Assembly (NCBI RefSeq): GCF_020509005.1
Contig: NC_063022.1
Location: 62,001-126,000 of the forward strand
DNA length: 64,000 nucleotides
From: Fulvia fulva
Lineage: Eukaryota; Ascomycota; Dothideomycetes; Mycosphaerellales; Mycosphaerellaceae
Direction: 5' to 3'
Of the stretch, positions 34,024 to 46,131 are shown one piece after another. The position numbers and the translations under genes are program-made. Each line of letters starts with the position of its first letter. The stretch's first letter is position 1. Below the pieces are notes generated by a model. That model was not told the origin of the DNA. It made no database searches and saw only the letters and a list, made by a program, of their open reading frames with translations.

Positions 34024-37000
34024 GTCTTCCTCATCGACGCGATGAAGACCAAGAACAACGTTTACCGAAAGTGAAGAGAGGAAAGAAGTTGAGGATCAAT
34101 ACAGCACAGCTAGACCTGTACGACGAGACGGGCAAGGACCACGCTTGCAAACCGTTCGTCACGAATGTAAATATCGGCTCAAAGAAACTCTCTTCTTCCA
34201 ATCTCACTCTCATGGACACTGGCGCACTAGGCGAGTCTTTTATAGACTATAAACTCGCGACCTCTCTCAACCTCGAACCCCAGGAACTGAAGTACCCTCG
34301 CACCCTTGAACTCTTTGACGGCACGGAGACTACCACTGGTAAGATTACTCATGTTGTACACACGTCAATCACCCTCGGAGGCAAGCGTATGTCGATCACC
34401 AGCTTCCTTACGTCCCTACCGCATCAGAAGTTTATCCTCGGCCTCCCCTGGTTCAGACGACACCGACCTATCATCGACTGGACTTCCCTTACTGTCAGCT
34501 TCCCTCCAGAAGTTCCTCCGGCACCTCCGCCTTCTCCGCCGCCTTAGCGCGGTCCTGAGTATACCAAGATCTTCCAGGTAAACGCCGCTGCCTTCACCAC
34601 TGCTGCTAAGCAGCCCAAAGCTCAAGTCTTCGCCGCCTCTCTCCGCGATATCGACATCGCCCTCGAGAAGCTCGACAAGAAGCGTACACCTACCGACCCT
34701 GCTACGAAGGTCCCTCCTTAGGCACACCACATCCTCTACGTATTCGATGCTAAAGCCGCAGACGAGCTGCCTCCTCATCGCCCTCACGACCACAAGATTG
34801 AGCTAGAAGAAGGTGCAGAGACACCGTTCGGACCGTTATATTCCATGTCCCGAGAAGAGCTTATCGTCCTCAAGAGATACCTCGAAGAGAACCTAAAGAA
34901 GGGGTTCATTCGAGCGAGCCGTTCCAGCGCTAGCAGTCCCGTCATGTTCGTCAAGAAGCCCGGCGGTGGTCTACGCTTCTGCGTAGACTACCGAGGCTTG
35001 AACGCTGTTACAAAGAAGAACCGCTACCCAATACCGTTGATTTAGGAGACGCTCGAGCGCCTCTCTAAGGCCAAGTACTTCACCAAGCTCGATGTCATCG
35101 CTGCGTTCAACAAGTTACGAATGGCAGAAGGACACGAGTATCTCACAGCCTTCCGTACTCGCTACGGGCTGTTCGAGTCGCTCGTTATGCCCTTCGGCGT
35201 TTGTAACGGGCCTAGTACCTTCCAGAACTTCATTAACGACATCCTTCAGGAGTTCCTCGATCAGTTCTGCACTGCCTACATCGACGACATCCTAGTCTAC
35301 AGCGAGACCAAGGAGGAGCACCGCGAGCACGTCTGTAAGGTCCTTCAGAAGCTCGCAGACGCCGGCTTGCAGCTCGACATCGACAAGTGCGAGTTTGAGA
35401 AGACCGAAGTCAAGTTCCTTGGTTTGATCATTACCGCAGACGGCATCAAGATGGACCAAGAGAAGATCGACGCTATCGTCGAATGGGATGCTCCTACGAA
35501 CGTCAAAGAGGTCCAGGGTTTCCTAGGCTTTGCCAACTTCTACCGCCGCTTCATCCACGCATTTTCGGGCGTGGTACGCCCTTTGACGAAGCTCACGCGC
35601 AAGGGTGAGAAGTTCGCCTGGACCGACGAATGCCAGGAGGCTTTTGACTTGCTCAAAGCGAAGTTTGTTGAGAACCCGCTTCTACGGCACTTCGATTTCG
35701 AACTGGAGACCCGTGTAGAGACCGACGCATCCGACGGCGTGGTGGGCGGTGTCCTGCTACAACGCCGCTCGCCTGAATCCCCCTGGTTACCTGTCGCCTT
35801 CCTCTCCAAGAAGATGACCGCCACGGAGTGTAACTACGAGATCTACGACAAGGAGCTTCTCGCCATCGTCAAAGCTTTCGAAGAGTGGCGCCCCGAGCTC
35901 GAAGGCTCTGCTATGCCCGTCCAAGTAAGCTCCGACCATAAGAACCTCGTCTACTTTATGAAGAGCAAGCTGCTCAATCGTCGCCAGGCCCGCTGGAGCG
36001 AGTTCCTCTCCCGGTTCAACTTCGTGATCTCGCACACGCCCGGCAAGGCCAACTCGATGGCCGACGCCCTTACCCGCCGCCCTGGTGACTCTCCAGTTGA
36101 TCGAAGAGGGGGCCGGCAAATCGCAGGGCAACAAGTCATCAAAGAGCACAACCTCTCTTCCGAGCTTCGAGAGTACCTATCGAACGGCCAGCCTACGCTC
36201 GCCGCTTCCTTTGCTACTCTCGTGCTCGCTCCTGCCTACCTTGACGAGAGTGACGATGAATCCGAGCCTGAAGAATACGCCTCGGACGCTGAGGACTTGA
36301 ACGACGATGAAGAGGGCTCAGTAACGACCGACGGCTCATCCGAATCAGACTTTGAGGGGTTTGATAATGAGGAGCAGCCCGAAGGCATCATGGCACGAGT
36401 ACGAACAGCGTACGATGCCGACATAGACGCCCAAGAGTTAGTTCAGGCCCTTGAATCTGGCGCGAGGACATTCCCGGGCTTCTCGCTGTCCGAGTGCGAG
36501 CTCCAGGGAGGTGTCGTCTACTTCCGTAAGAAGCTTTACGTACCGCAGCCCGAAGGCTCTAATATCCGAGCTGAGATTCTTCAAATCATCTACGACTCCG
36601 CCTCTGGGGGTCACCTAGGCGTAGCCAAGACCCACAAGCTCCTCGCTAGGTATTACTGGTGGCCGCATTCCTGGAAGGACGTCCGCCGCTACGTGCTGAA
36701 CTGCGCTGCTTGCCGAAGAGCCAAAGCTAACCGCCACCGTCCCCACGGTCTCTTGCACCCTCTCCCGGCTCCTGATCGTCCGTGGCAGCACATCACTATG
36801 GACTTTATCACCGATCTTCCTCACGGCAAGACCTTCAGCGGCGTGAAAGCAAAGGCCCTTCTAGTGATCGTGGACCGTCACTCCAAGGACCGGTACATGA
36901 TCCCGTGCTGGAGCATGACCGCAAAGGAGACTGCTCGCTTGTTCTACGAATTCGTCTGGCGCTTTCAAGGCCTCCCGGATAGCATCACCTCTGACAGAGG

Positions 37001-38447
37001 CACCCAGTTCATCTCGCACTTCTGGAAGCGTCTGTGTGCTATCCTGGGCATCAAGCATAACCTCTCGACCAGTTTTCAGCCACAGACCGACGGCCAGACC
37101 GAAATTACGAACGCTATCCTCGAGCAGGTCCTTCGTTGCTTCGTCGACTACCACCAGAAGGATTGGCCTCAGCATATCCCTGCGGTGGAGTTCGCTACTC
37201 GTAACTGGGACTCGGAGACTACTGGCTACTCTCCCTTCTATACTACGAGAGGTTACCACCCTCGTACAGGCATGGAACCAGAAGAACCTCTCCCGCCTAC
37301 CGAAGACGCAAACGAGCAAGCAGCAGACGAGTTCGCTACTATGCTCTCACAGATCCATGAAGAAGTTCACGACGAGATGGTGTACGCACAAGCAATCTAC
37401 GAGGATCAAGCCAATCGTCGTCGCCAGCCAGCTCCCGACTACCAAGTAGGCGATATGGTCTACCTCAACTCCAAGAACATCAAGACAGACCGCCCCTCCA
37501 AGAAGCTGAACTGGAAGAACCTAGGTCCTTTTGAGATCACCGAGCGTATCAGTTCACACGCCTACCGTCTAGCTCTTCCTGCGAACATAAAGATCCACGA
37601 CGTCTTCCATCCCGTACGCCTTCGGCCGTCGGCTGAGGACCCATTCCCGAACCAAAACCAAGACATGCCAGGTCCTCCCGATGAAGTAGAAGTCGACGAG
37701 CCTGTTAACCTACCTTCTGACGACTATGCCGTCCGCAAGATCCGGGGAATCCGCGTAGAGCCCAACGACGTTGAAGGACTACCGCCGATCAAGTATGAAG
37801 TCGAATGGCAAGGTTGCCCTGAGTGGGATACCTCATGGGAACCTATCCAACATATCATCTTCAATCGTCAAGCAATCGAAGAATACCACGCCCGCGCAGA
37901 CGGCCCAGAAGTCAACATCGGCAGGCTCTTCGAATCTGAGCTTTTCGACGGGGCTTACCAATGGTGTATCGACCATGACATCAGGCCTAGGCCTGGTACT
38001 GAAGCTGAACATCCTCGATATGTGGAACTACTACGGCTTCGTAGGAACTCAGCTTTGTTCGGGGGGGCTACTGTCATGGTCTCCCCACAGAGTGTACAGA
38101 AGGTGGGGACAGAAGAGCCTCAGAGTGCTCAGAAGTCGTCAAGAAGTGATAGTCCAGCTTGGTGTGTGAGCACCAAGAATCACATGCCCCGCAACATTCA
38201 CTACGGGACCCAGCCCTCCAAATTCACCCCTCTACCAAACCTTGACAGATTCACTTCGGCTCGTGACTGTGTGACTCACGGCACTCCCGCGAGCACCCGC
38301 GACTGCGCTGGACCCTAGAAGAAGCACGTGGAAGACTCGGAACGTAGGGCAGGTTGGAATAAGGTTTTGAGCAAAGCTGCTGAGCGCGGCTTCGCACGGG
38401 TTAGCCCTGTTGATGCGGGGACACGCACTCGCGAGGGTCGCGTATAA
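34008..38447 (+). pseudogene. Gypsy1-B pol (three nonsense codons in enzymes, one in the LTR part)
   Basis: Same domain order as copy A: aspartic protease, RT, RNase H, integrase, chromodomain. TAG codons at 34545-34547, 34719-34721 and 35043-35045 interrupt the stretch between protease and RT core, each CAG or TGG in copy A. A fourth at 38316-38318 lies in the part that reads into the 3' LTR. From 35121 on, RT to chromodomain are open. The protease stop seen in copy A is CAG here, so the two copies are damaged at different places. Confidence 0.92.
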
Positions 38448-38591
38448 ATATCTGGCCTTCCCCAGGCCTCTCTTGCTTTCTTCGTCTTTTGTTTTGTGTA
38501 GCAATCATACCATACCCTTTTGCATCTGCACTTCGCACCTGCATTCTCGCTTTCACCCTTGCATCTCACAGGCCAGGCTCTCGCCCTGACA
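38072..38591 (+). repeat. 3' LTR of Gypsy1-B
   Basis: 520 bp, followed by the target duplication AGGAG. It has two further RIP-type changes relative to copy A (GTGATAG, CCCTAGAAG). Confidence 0.97.
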
Positions 38592-39632
38592 AGGAGCGAA
38601 GCTAGACAGCCTTACTCGACGTTCCTAAGACGCTATCTTATATAACAAGTCAGATCCGCGTTATGCTTAATAGGATAGGGTGCTACTGAAACTAGAACAC
38701 TTCCTATCGGTTAGCGTAAGCTAGATCCTAAGACTATCCGTATCCGAAGTAGAAGGAGTAGTTATAGACAAAGCCCTAGTAGTAGATATTAGTAAGCTAT
38801 ACGAACAAGATAACGTAGTCGAAGCTACTACCTAACTCGCGGTAGGAGAACTAGTAAAACTACTCCGAAAGAACAAGATAGACGATAAGTACGTAATACT
38901 AGTCGACGGTATAATATATATTAAGAACCGATATAGCGGGTATAGCCTTTTCGTTCTACCTATAGAGGATAAGGAGAACACTATCTATATACGTATAGTT
39001 AAAGCCTTTTACGATATACCGGTAGCCAGACACCTAGGCAAGACTACTACGAGTAGGCTCGTATTGCGATATTATATATAGCTAAGGATAACCCGTTTTA
39101 TTAGATCTTTCGTACGCGCCTACCGGACATATCGTAATAGCCGTAGTATTAACGAACTATAGCACGGACTTTTGGCCCTACTACCTATCCCCTTCGATAC
39201 TTAGGATAATGTCGCTATAGACTTCGTTATCGACTTGCCTAGAGCGAAGTATACGGCCGACGGTTAATAGTACAAGAATGCCCTTACGGTAACTAATAGA
39301 CTAGGTAAGGAGCGCTACTATATTCTAGTTCTCGAAATAATAGCTAAATACATCGCCTACGTCTATATTAAGTATATCTTCTTACGCTACGGATTACTAA
39401 AGACGATTATATTGGACCGCGGACCTTAATAGATTTCAGCCTTTTAGGGACGCCTTTATAAACTACTATAGATTAGGCGTAAGATCTCTACCGGGTATTA
39501 TCCTAAGACCGATAGATAGAGCGAGAATACGAATAAGATAATAGAGTAATATCTACGCGTATTTATTAGCTATATATAAGATGACTAGCCGGACTAGTTA
39601 CCGCTCGTAGAATTTATAGCTAATAACTATGT
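38592..39632 (+). mobile_element. Gypsy2, third piece: integrase
   Basis: A decayed integrase. The zinc region contains YDIPVARHLGKTTTSRL at about 39010-39070. DFVIDLP at about 39225 holds the first catalytic Asp, LDRGP at about 39410 the second, and the Glu region STGYYPKTDR...ENTNKIIE lies at about 39490-39550. Stops are frequent. It is interrupted by Copia C2 after TATGT at 39628-39632. Confidence 0.85.
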
Positions 39633-39850
39633 TGTTGAGAATATGCAGGTCATAGGGTCAACATTGAGTGCTTAGGGGGATTAGTAATCAGGGCTTGCTA
39701 GTCAAGTCCTGAGTACAGCTGTCCCTCCTGAAACACCTACACCAACACCGGCGATACTGTATGTAGATACACGCTATCCTATTGGGTCCTTCTTCGTCTT
39801 TGGTGTGATCCGCCGTCTTCCACTGCTGCGCAACTCGTACCTGTTTAACA
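39633..39850 (+). repeat. 5' LTR of Copia C2
   Basis: A 218-bp direct repeat of 44144-44361. It is immediately followed by the primer site. Confidence 0.95.
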
Positions 39851-39867
39851 GGTTATGAGCCCGGGTT
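39851..39867 (+). promoter_or_regulatory. Primer binding site of Copia C2 (initiator tRNA-Met half)
   Basis: GGTTATGAGCCCGGGTT, identical to the C1 site at 12885. It is complementary to the anticodon arm of initiator tRNA-Met, although the two LTRs have diverged. Confidence 0.75.
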
Positions 39868-40345
39868 AGCAACTCGGTGTTTCACCCTCGACAAAGTCGT
39901 ATTGGAGTTATTCCTCTTCAGAACAAAAGGAAGGCAGACTGGAGGCCGCACCCGCATTGCACAGGAAGCTACAGCCGCGCTGTAGGTGCATATAAGACGT
40001 GAAAGAGCCTAGTGAGGCACTGTCAGACTCCGAGTCAGGGAGCCTGTGCCAATACCTCAGACAAGTGGGCGAGCTTACTGAGAAGAGTCGCTCTCCGGAC
40101 ATCGCGTTCGCATCGACTAACTGTTCCATCTGAGAGAGCCGTAGTGTCTCAGAACACCCTCCCCTGAGAGAGCTACAGACAGTGTCTCAGAAACACGATC
40201 CTTACGACCGACTTTCCTCGCTTTCTTGTGGACAGCCATTCTCTCCACTATCAACCTCGCGTTCGGTTCACCTCCTATCGATCTGATCGCGTACGAACGA
40301 ATACCTTTCTTCTGTAGGCAGCCATCCTGTCCTATATATAAAAGC

Positions 40346-43300
40346 ATGGAGGAAACCGGACACAGCACCCTTGGTAGGAGGAGAGCAGCACCTATCCTAA
40401 CCAAGGACAACTAGAGGACATGGTTCTCATTGATACAAGACCATCTTGAAGCTCAAGATGTGCTTTGGGTTGTAGATGGAGGCCATCTATTATCAAGCAC
40501 ACCCAGCTCCTCAACACCATCTGAGTCATCAGATCCCTTACCTGGACTTGAAGAGTCAAGATACAGTCCAGTTGGGAGGAAAGCAAATAGATGAGACAAG
40601 CTGGAGAGATCTGGCTCAAGATGAGGGCAAAGTACAGCAAGGTTCATGCTGCATATGCAATGACAGTTGTTCAAGAATTGATCAACTTCAGAATGATAGA
40701 TGGCATGACCATCAGACAGGCCTGGGTCCACCTTGGCAATCTTGTAAGAAGGATTGCTGAAGTTGACCCAGCAGAGGCTCACTACAGAGAGCCTACAAGG
40801 AAGCTGAAGCATCTGCTTCAAGCCCTGCCTGAGGTGTATCTTGGGACCAAGAACACTATCCTGGCCTAGCCAGGACTGTCATATGAAGATTGTCTACAAC
40901 TGCTTGAGTCACATGAATCCAGGCTGGAAGTTGCATCCAAGGAAACAGCAATGTTTGTAGGAAGAGGTTTCCAGGGCAAGATCACCTGCCATCTCTGTGA
41001 TGGTGATCATGTGATCAAGGATTGCCCACACCTCTCTGGAGCCAAGCATGCTGTCAGGAAGGACAAGCTCAACAGAGGAAACACCTCTGTTGCAAAGAGA
41101 CAATCATCACCACCGAGAACGAGGTCCCCATCCCCAAGCCTGAGGGACATCCTAGTGGTGATGAAGGACCTTACAAGGAAGAGCCTGTGCAACCCAGGAA
41201 GACTTATCAGACCCTGAGACACCATCAGAGGATGATGAAGTTGATGAGGTTGCCCATTCAACTGTGGAAGCCAAAAGCAAGTACCCCTCCTCAGAGTGGT
41301 TGCTTGACTCTTGTGCTTCATCCCATATGACTGACCAGGATTCACTTTTCAGGACCCTGAAACCTCTTCAGAAGAGGAAGTGGATCAAGGTTGGGGGTGG
41401 CTACCTACATGCCACACATGAGGGGAGTGCAGTGATGGGTGGTCCTTCTGGGAAGCAGATTGTCTTGAAGAATGTTTTGTTTGTTCCTGGCCTTGGAGTT
41501 AGCCTTGTCTCTTGGAATCAGTTCAGCCAACAGTTTGCTGTCCAACCGCCCAGTTTCACCCTCAAATCCCTTCCTGGAAAACCTGTTGTCCAGACAAAGC
41601 TGAGAGGGGGTGTTCCATTCATTCAAAGTGTTTCAGAGCAGCTTGAAGCTATGCCTCAAGCATATGCCTCTCTATAGGAGCATGACTTGGATCTGTCCAA
41701 GTTAGGTACACATTTTGAGTGTGAATTGGAACAGGCTATGACTGCCACTGAGTCCCAGGACCAGTGGGAGCTATAGCATAGAAGATGTGCACACCTTAGC
41801 AAGGGACTGCTAAGAAACCTGCATAGAGTCACTGACAAGAAAGATCCCATTCCTGTTCCTTCTGAACACCAGAACTGCAAGGTCTGCTCCCTTGCAGACA
41901 TGAGGAAGTTCAAAGGACCTGCCACAGAGAGGAAAGGAGAGAGGCTGGCCCTCATCTCCATTGACATCTGTGGGCCTTTTCAAGGTGCAGTCTCAAGACT
42001 TGGCTTCAAGTACTGGCTTGAGATTGTAGACAACTTCTTGAGGAAGAAGTGGGTGGTCCCTTTGAAGGCTAGGAGTGATGCTCCTACAGCTCTAAAGGAA
42101 TGGAAGGTTCAGGTAGAGAACAGCTCAAGGTGTTTTCTATCTGCAATCCGTAGTGATGGTGCAAGGGAAATTCTTTCCTTGCTAAAACAATGTTTGTGCA
42201 ACTTCCCCAACCTCCAAAAGACATTAGAGAGTACCAGAAGATTGGAGTAGAGGGGACTCCAAGAAAAGAAAAGGAAGAGGAACTTGTTCAGGAGGATCAA
42301 CCTCAACAGCCACCTCAGCTTGCAGGCAACAAGAGGTCAAGGGGGGATGAAGATGATGGCTCTGCTGAGCATGAAGCCAAGCATCATAGGGCATTGATTG
42401 CTCAGATGTTTCATCTTGATCCAACTATGAGCTGGGTTGAGGAAATCCTGAATGATGTGGAGGGATATGCATTTGCTGCTGTTAGGCAGGCCATAGCCTA
42501 CCGGCAGGAAGTGCCAATCCCAAAGTCCTACAAGGAGGCAGTGGGAGACCCCAATTGGGGACATATGTGGAAAGAGGCAATCCAGAAAGAACTTATTGCC
42601 TTAGGAAGCAACAACACCTTGGATCCAGTTGTACTACCAAGGGGTGCAAACCTGGTTACATCTAAGTGGGTTTTTGATGTGAAAAGAATGATCAGTGGAG
42701 CCATTGAAGAGTTCAAGGCAAGACTAGTTGTAAGAGGGTTTTCACAGAAATATGGTGTTGACTTTGAAAAGACCTTTGCACCTACTGTTAGGCATGATAC
42801 CCTTAGGGTCTTCATGGCTGTAGTATGTGAGAGAGATCTTGAGATGCACCAGGTGGATGTGAACAATGCTTTCACCGAAAGCAGCCTTCTTGAAGACATC
42901 TACATGATCCCACCCCCAGGTGTCGAAATTCCACCAAATATGGTCTTCAAGGTCCTTAGAAGCCTGTATGGACTGAAGCAAGCAGCTAGAGATTAGAACA
43001 AGCTCTGTGTTGCCAAGCTAGAACAGATTGGATCCACCTAGTCCCAGGTGGATCCATGCCTACTCATCCACAGAGGAAGAGACATCATGGTCCTCACCTA
43101 TGTGGATGACATCCCCATTGCAGCTCCAAAGCTGTCAGATGTTCAGTGGTTCAAGGCTGAATTTAGAAGAGTGTTCAAGATCAAAGATCTTGGGGAACCT
43201 GAGAAGATCCTTGGAATGAGGATTACCAGAAACAGGTCCCAAGGTACTGTAAAGCTTGATCAAGGACACTACATCCAAACTAACCTTGCCAAGATGGGCA

Positions 43301-44100
43301 TCTCTCCAGAGAAGGCCACACCCACACTCTCACCTATGGACAGCTATGAGGATCTGAGACCTTCAGCTACTATGGATGAGAGGTGCAACAAACAGGAGTA
43401 CCAGAGTTGCAATGGTACCTGGATGTGGCCAATGACAATGACAAGGCCAGACCTTGCTTTCCCCCTTGGAAGAATCAGCTCATATGTTGCTGACCCTTCA
43501 AAGCAACATCTTAGAGCCTTGAAGAAACTCTCCAGATATCTGAGATCATACCCAGACCTGGGCTTGATGTACAGAAGAGGAGGAGGTATTCTCCAGGGAT
43601 ACTCAGATTCTGATTATGCCATAGACAAGGCAGACAGAGTCTCAATCCTTGGACATGTGTGGTTCCTTTGTGGATCACCTGTGTCCTGGATGAGTAGGAA
43701 GCAGAAGTCTGTTGCCACATCAACAATGGAGGCTGAGTTCATGGCCATGAATGCAGCAGCTAAGTAGTCACAGTTTCTTGCTGCAGTCCTTAGAGAGATG
43801 AGGTGTCCTGACCTGGTTGGAGAGTGTTCATTCCAACCTAGGATGAAGGCAAGCAGTACTGTTGATGAGCTGAGACCCGTGAAGCTTATGGGTAACAACC
43901 AAGCAGCTTTGACCTTTGTCAAAAATGCCCATGTCCATGACAGGTCAAAGCATATTGATGTGGCATACTACTATGTCAGGAATCTCTAGTGGCAAAAGAA
44001 GATTGCAGTGGATTACTGCCACACAAAGGACATAGTTGCTGATGGGCTGACTAAGCCCCTCAATGGCCAGCAGTTTCAAAACTTTGTGAGGCAGCTCTAG
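40346..44100 (+). pseudogene. Copia C2 gag-pol (deleted integrase, frameshifts, nonsense codons)
   Basis: Gag probably starts at ATG 40346, with TAG at 40412-40414 and a frame change near 40600. Gag continues to 40869, where it meets a TAG. The zinc knuckle CHLCDGDHVIKDC lies at about 40990. Protease LLDSCASSHM (about 41300) and integrase are in another frame. Integrase keeps its zinc region and two Asp, but at about 42190 it jumps to the region corresponding to C1 15958, losing about 650 bp including the catalytic Glu, and the frame changes. RT has YVDD at about 43100. RNase H is broken by TAG at 43765-43767 and 43987-43989, and further TAGs lie at 42994 and 43039. It cannot encode a working integrase. 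Confidence 0.9.
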
Positions 44101-44143
44101 CTTGTATAAGGGATTGTTTGAGACCTTCTGACCTGAGTGGGAG

Positions 44144-44361
44144 TGTTGAGAATATGCAGGTCATAGGGTCAACATTGAGTGCTTAGGGGGATTAGTAATC
44201 AGGGCTTGCTAGTCAAGTCCTGAGTACAGCTGTCCCTCCTGAAACACCTACACCAACACCGGCGATACTGTATGTAGATACACGCTATCCCATTGGGTCC
44301 TTCTTCGTCTTTTATGTGATCCGCCGTCTTCCACTGCTACGCAACTCGTACCTGTTTAACA
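44144..44361 (+). repeat. 3' LTR of Copia C2
   Basis: A 218-bp direct repeat of 39633-39850, preceded by the purine stretch GAGTGGGAG and followed by the target duplication TATGT. Confidence 0.95.
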
Positions 44362-45852
44362 TATGTCTCTAAAACGACTAGTATAAGCCCCTTTATAGCT
44401 AATAATAGCAAGAATCCGAGGTACGCGGATATAGAGCTCAATCTACCTATATAGCTACTCCTATATAAATAACGCCTAGACGCGGAATTAGTAAATGCCT
44501 TCGTATAGCGTATAATAGAGCTTCGCTATAGACTAAGAGACTCGATAGAGATAGTATAAGCGTCGTAAGCCGAGTACGCGAATAAACACCGTACGATCGT
44601 ACTACGATACGAAGTAGGTAATATAGTATACCTTAGTACTCGTAACTAGCGTACTAAGCGCCCGTTAAAGAAACTTAACTACCGCTATACCGGACCTTAT
44701 ACGATCACTAAAGTACTACTATACAATACGTATCGCCTAGATTTACTACGATCGCTAAGCAGCTTATATAACGGCTTCTACGCTAGCCTACTAATACCGG
44801 TATACGAACCGATACTAGGCTAAGTGTAACTACTACTAGTACCTATAGAGTTAGAAGACGATAATAGCGATATAAGTACGTATTAGTTACTAGATACAAT
44901 ACTAGATATAAAGAGTACACTACCGCCGGGACTAGCGCTACGTAGTAGAAGGAAGGAGAGACGATACGAGTATCTAGTATAATAGGTTAGTTATAGTAAG
45001 CCTACTTAGGAGCCCGCTAAGGAGTTAATAGATACTATCGCCGCCTCTATCGCGGACTTCTACTATAACTATCCTACGAAGGACAGGCTAGCCGGCTTTA
45101 TACTACTACTAGGGTAGATTCCGAACGAGGATATACCCGAAGACTATATAATTAGCGATACTATAAACGCTTCGTTAATAGCTACGTCTAACCTAGTAAC
45201 TATAGGAGGGCTACGTATACTAATTACGTAGGTACCTATAGCTCTACTACCGGTTAAGAGCTACGAGCCTAAGACTAGTATAAGTAAAGACCTGTAGGCG
45301 GCTACTTTAAGAAAGATAACCGATAGTAGGTAAGTATAAGATAAGCGTTAACGCGAACAGTAATCTTCCCTTAACTTAGTAACTATAGCTATACCGCTAA
45401 TATTAGTTAGTAATAGGTACTATAGCTCTTCCTTAATATAAGTAATAGAAGCTATAACGAACTCTTTTGCGGAGTTCGTGAATCGCTACAGTAAGCACGA
45501 GATTACGACTTATATAGGCTAGGTTAGCTACCGCGGAGGATACGATAATACCGACCGAGGTAGTAACGACGATACGATAGCGGATAGAATATATAATAGA
45601 AGTAATAGAAATCACGATATAGAGGATAACACTACTTTCGTAGTAGCAATAATACGAGCTTAAGGGACTAAGCGCGATTTTGAAGGGGGGGTAGGGTTAC
45701 GGCCCTAGGCCTAGTAAATAGTCAGCTAGTATATAGGTCACGTGACCGCGCGTCACTAGCGCGCCTCGGCTATATATATCTTCGGCGTACCTCGCGCTCT
45801 TCTTTCCTACGTACCTAGCTACTTTATATTAACACAATTATAAACCGTCACA
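44362..45852 (+). mobile_element. Gypsy2, last piece: integrase C-terminus, chromodomain, 3' LTR
   Basis: Resumes with TATGT. The end of integrase is followed at about 44940-45030 by a decayed chromodomain (YEYLV..VSYSKPT.EPAKELI, the dots being stops). A further tail follows, then a polypurine tract (GAAGGGGGGG, 45682-45691) and a 3' LTR of about 161 bp (45692-45852). The LTR has TATATATA at 45771-45778 and ACCTAGCTA at 45813-45821. The LTR start is estimated from the purine tract. No open frame is left. Confidence 0.82.
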
Positions 45853-45896
45853 CCTATACTAGGGAAAGCAATACCTACGAGAAGAAGTAAGGTACG
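45853..45896 (+). mobile_element. LINE, short 5' piece left of Copia C5
   Basis: 44 bp between the Gypsy2 LTR and Copia C5, ending with the C5 target duplication GTACG (45892-45896). It is taken as the 5' side of the LINE that continues at 51517, because the duplication joins the two. Too short to recognise independently. Confidence 0.45.
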
Positions 45897-46131
45897 TGTT
45901 AAGATATAGTATCTTAAAGGGAGTTAACAATTAGGAAGTAATCTAGTAGCCTAAGGCATCTACGATAACTTAGCTTATAGGGAGATACCTTCTCTCCCCT
46001 TTAGCTTAGATAGATATCTAACACAATCAATATATTAGTTCCTAATATATTGCTATATACTCGTGCTATTAGTTAGTTAAAGGTTGATCTCTTACTCTAC
46101 TCCGCTACTATCTACCCGTACCTATTTAATA
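45897..46131 (+). repeat. 5' LTR of Copia C5
   Basis: A 235-bp direct repeat of 51282-51516; RIP-altered version of the C1 LTR. Confidence 0.92.

Larger units (their letters stand above)
32301..38591 (+). mobile_element. Gypsy1-B: near-intact chromovirus, second copy
   Basis: 6291 bp, the same length as Gypsy1-A and colinear with it at an offset of 28835. LTRs are 32301-32820 and 38072-38591; the target duplication AGGAG is at 32296-32300 and 38592-38596. Almost all differences from A are CpA/TpG to TpA, one exception being a G to C in the 5' LTR near 32376. It sits in the RNase H to integrase region of Gypsy2. Confidence 0.97.
39633..44361 (+). mobile_element. Copia C2: young but defective Ty1/Copia element
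   Basis: 4729 bp with 218-bp LTRs (39633-39850 and 44144-44361), ends TGTTGAG...TTTAACA and target duplication TATGT at 39628-39632 and 44362-44366. It is related to C1 in protein but has different LTRs, and is about 0.9 kb shorter because of internal deletions, including the C-terminal part of integrase. LTRs differ at about four sites, nearly all C/T or G/A. Confidence 0.95.
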
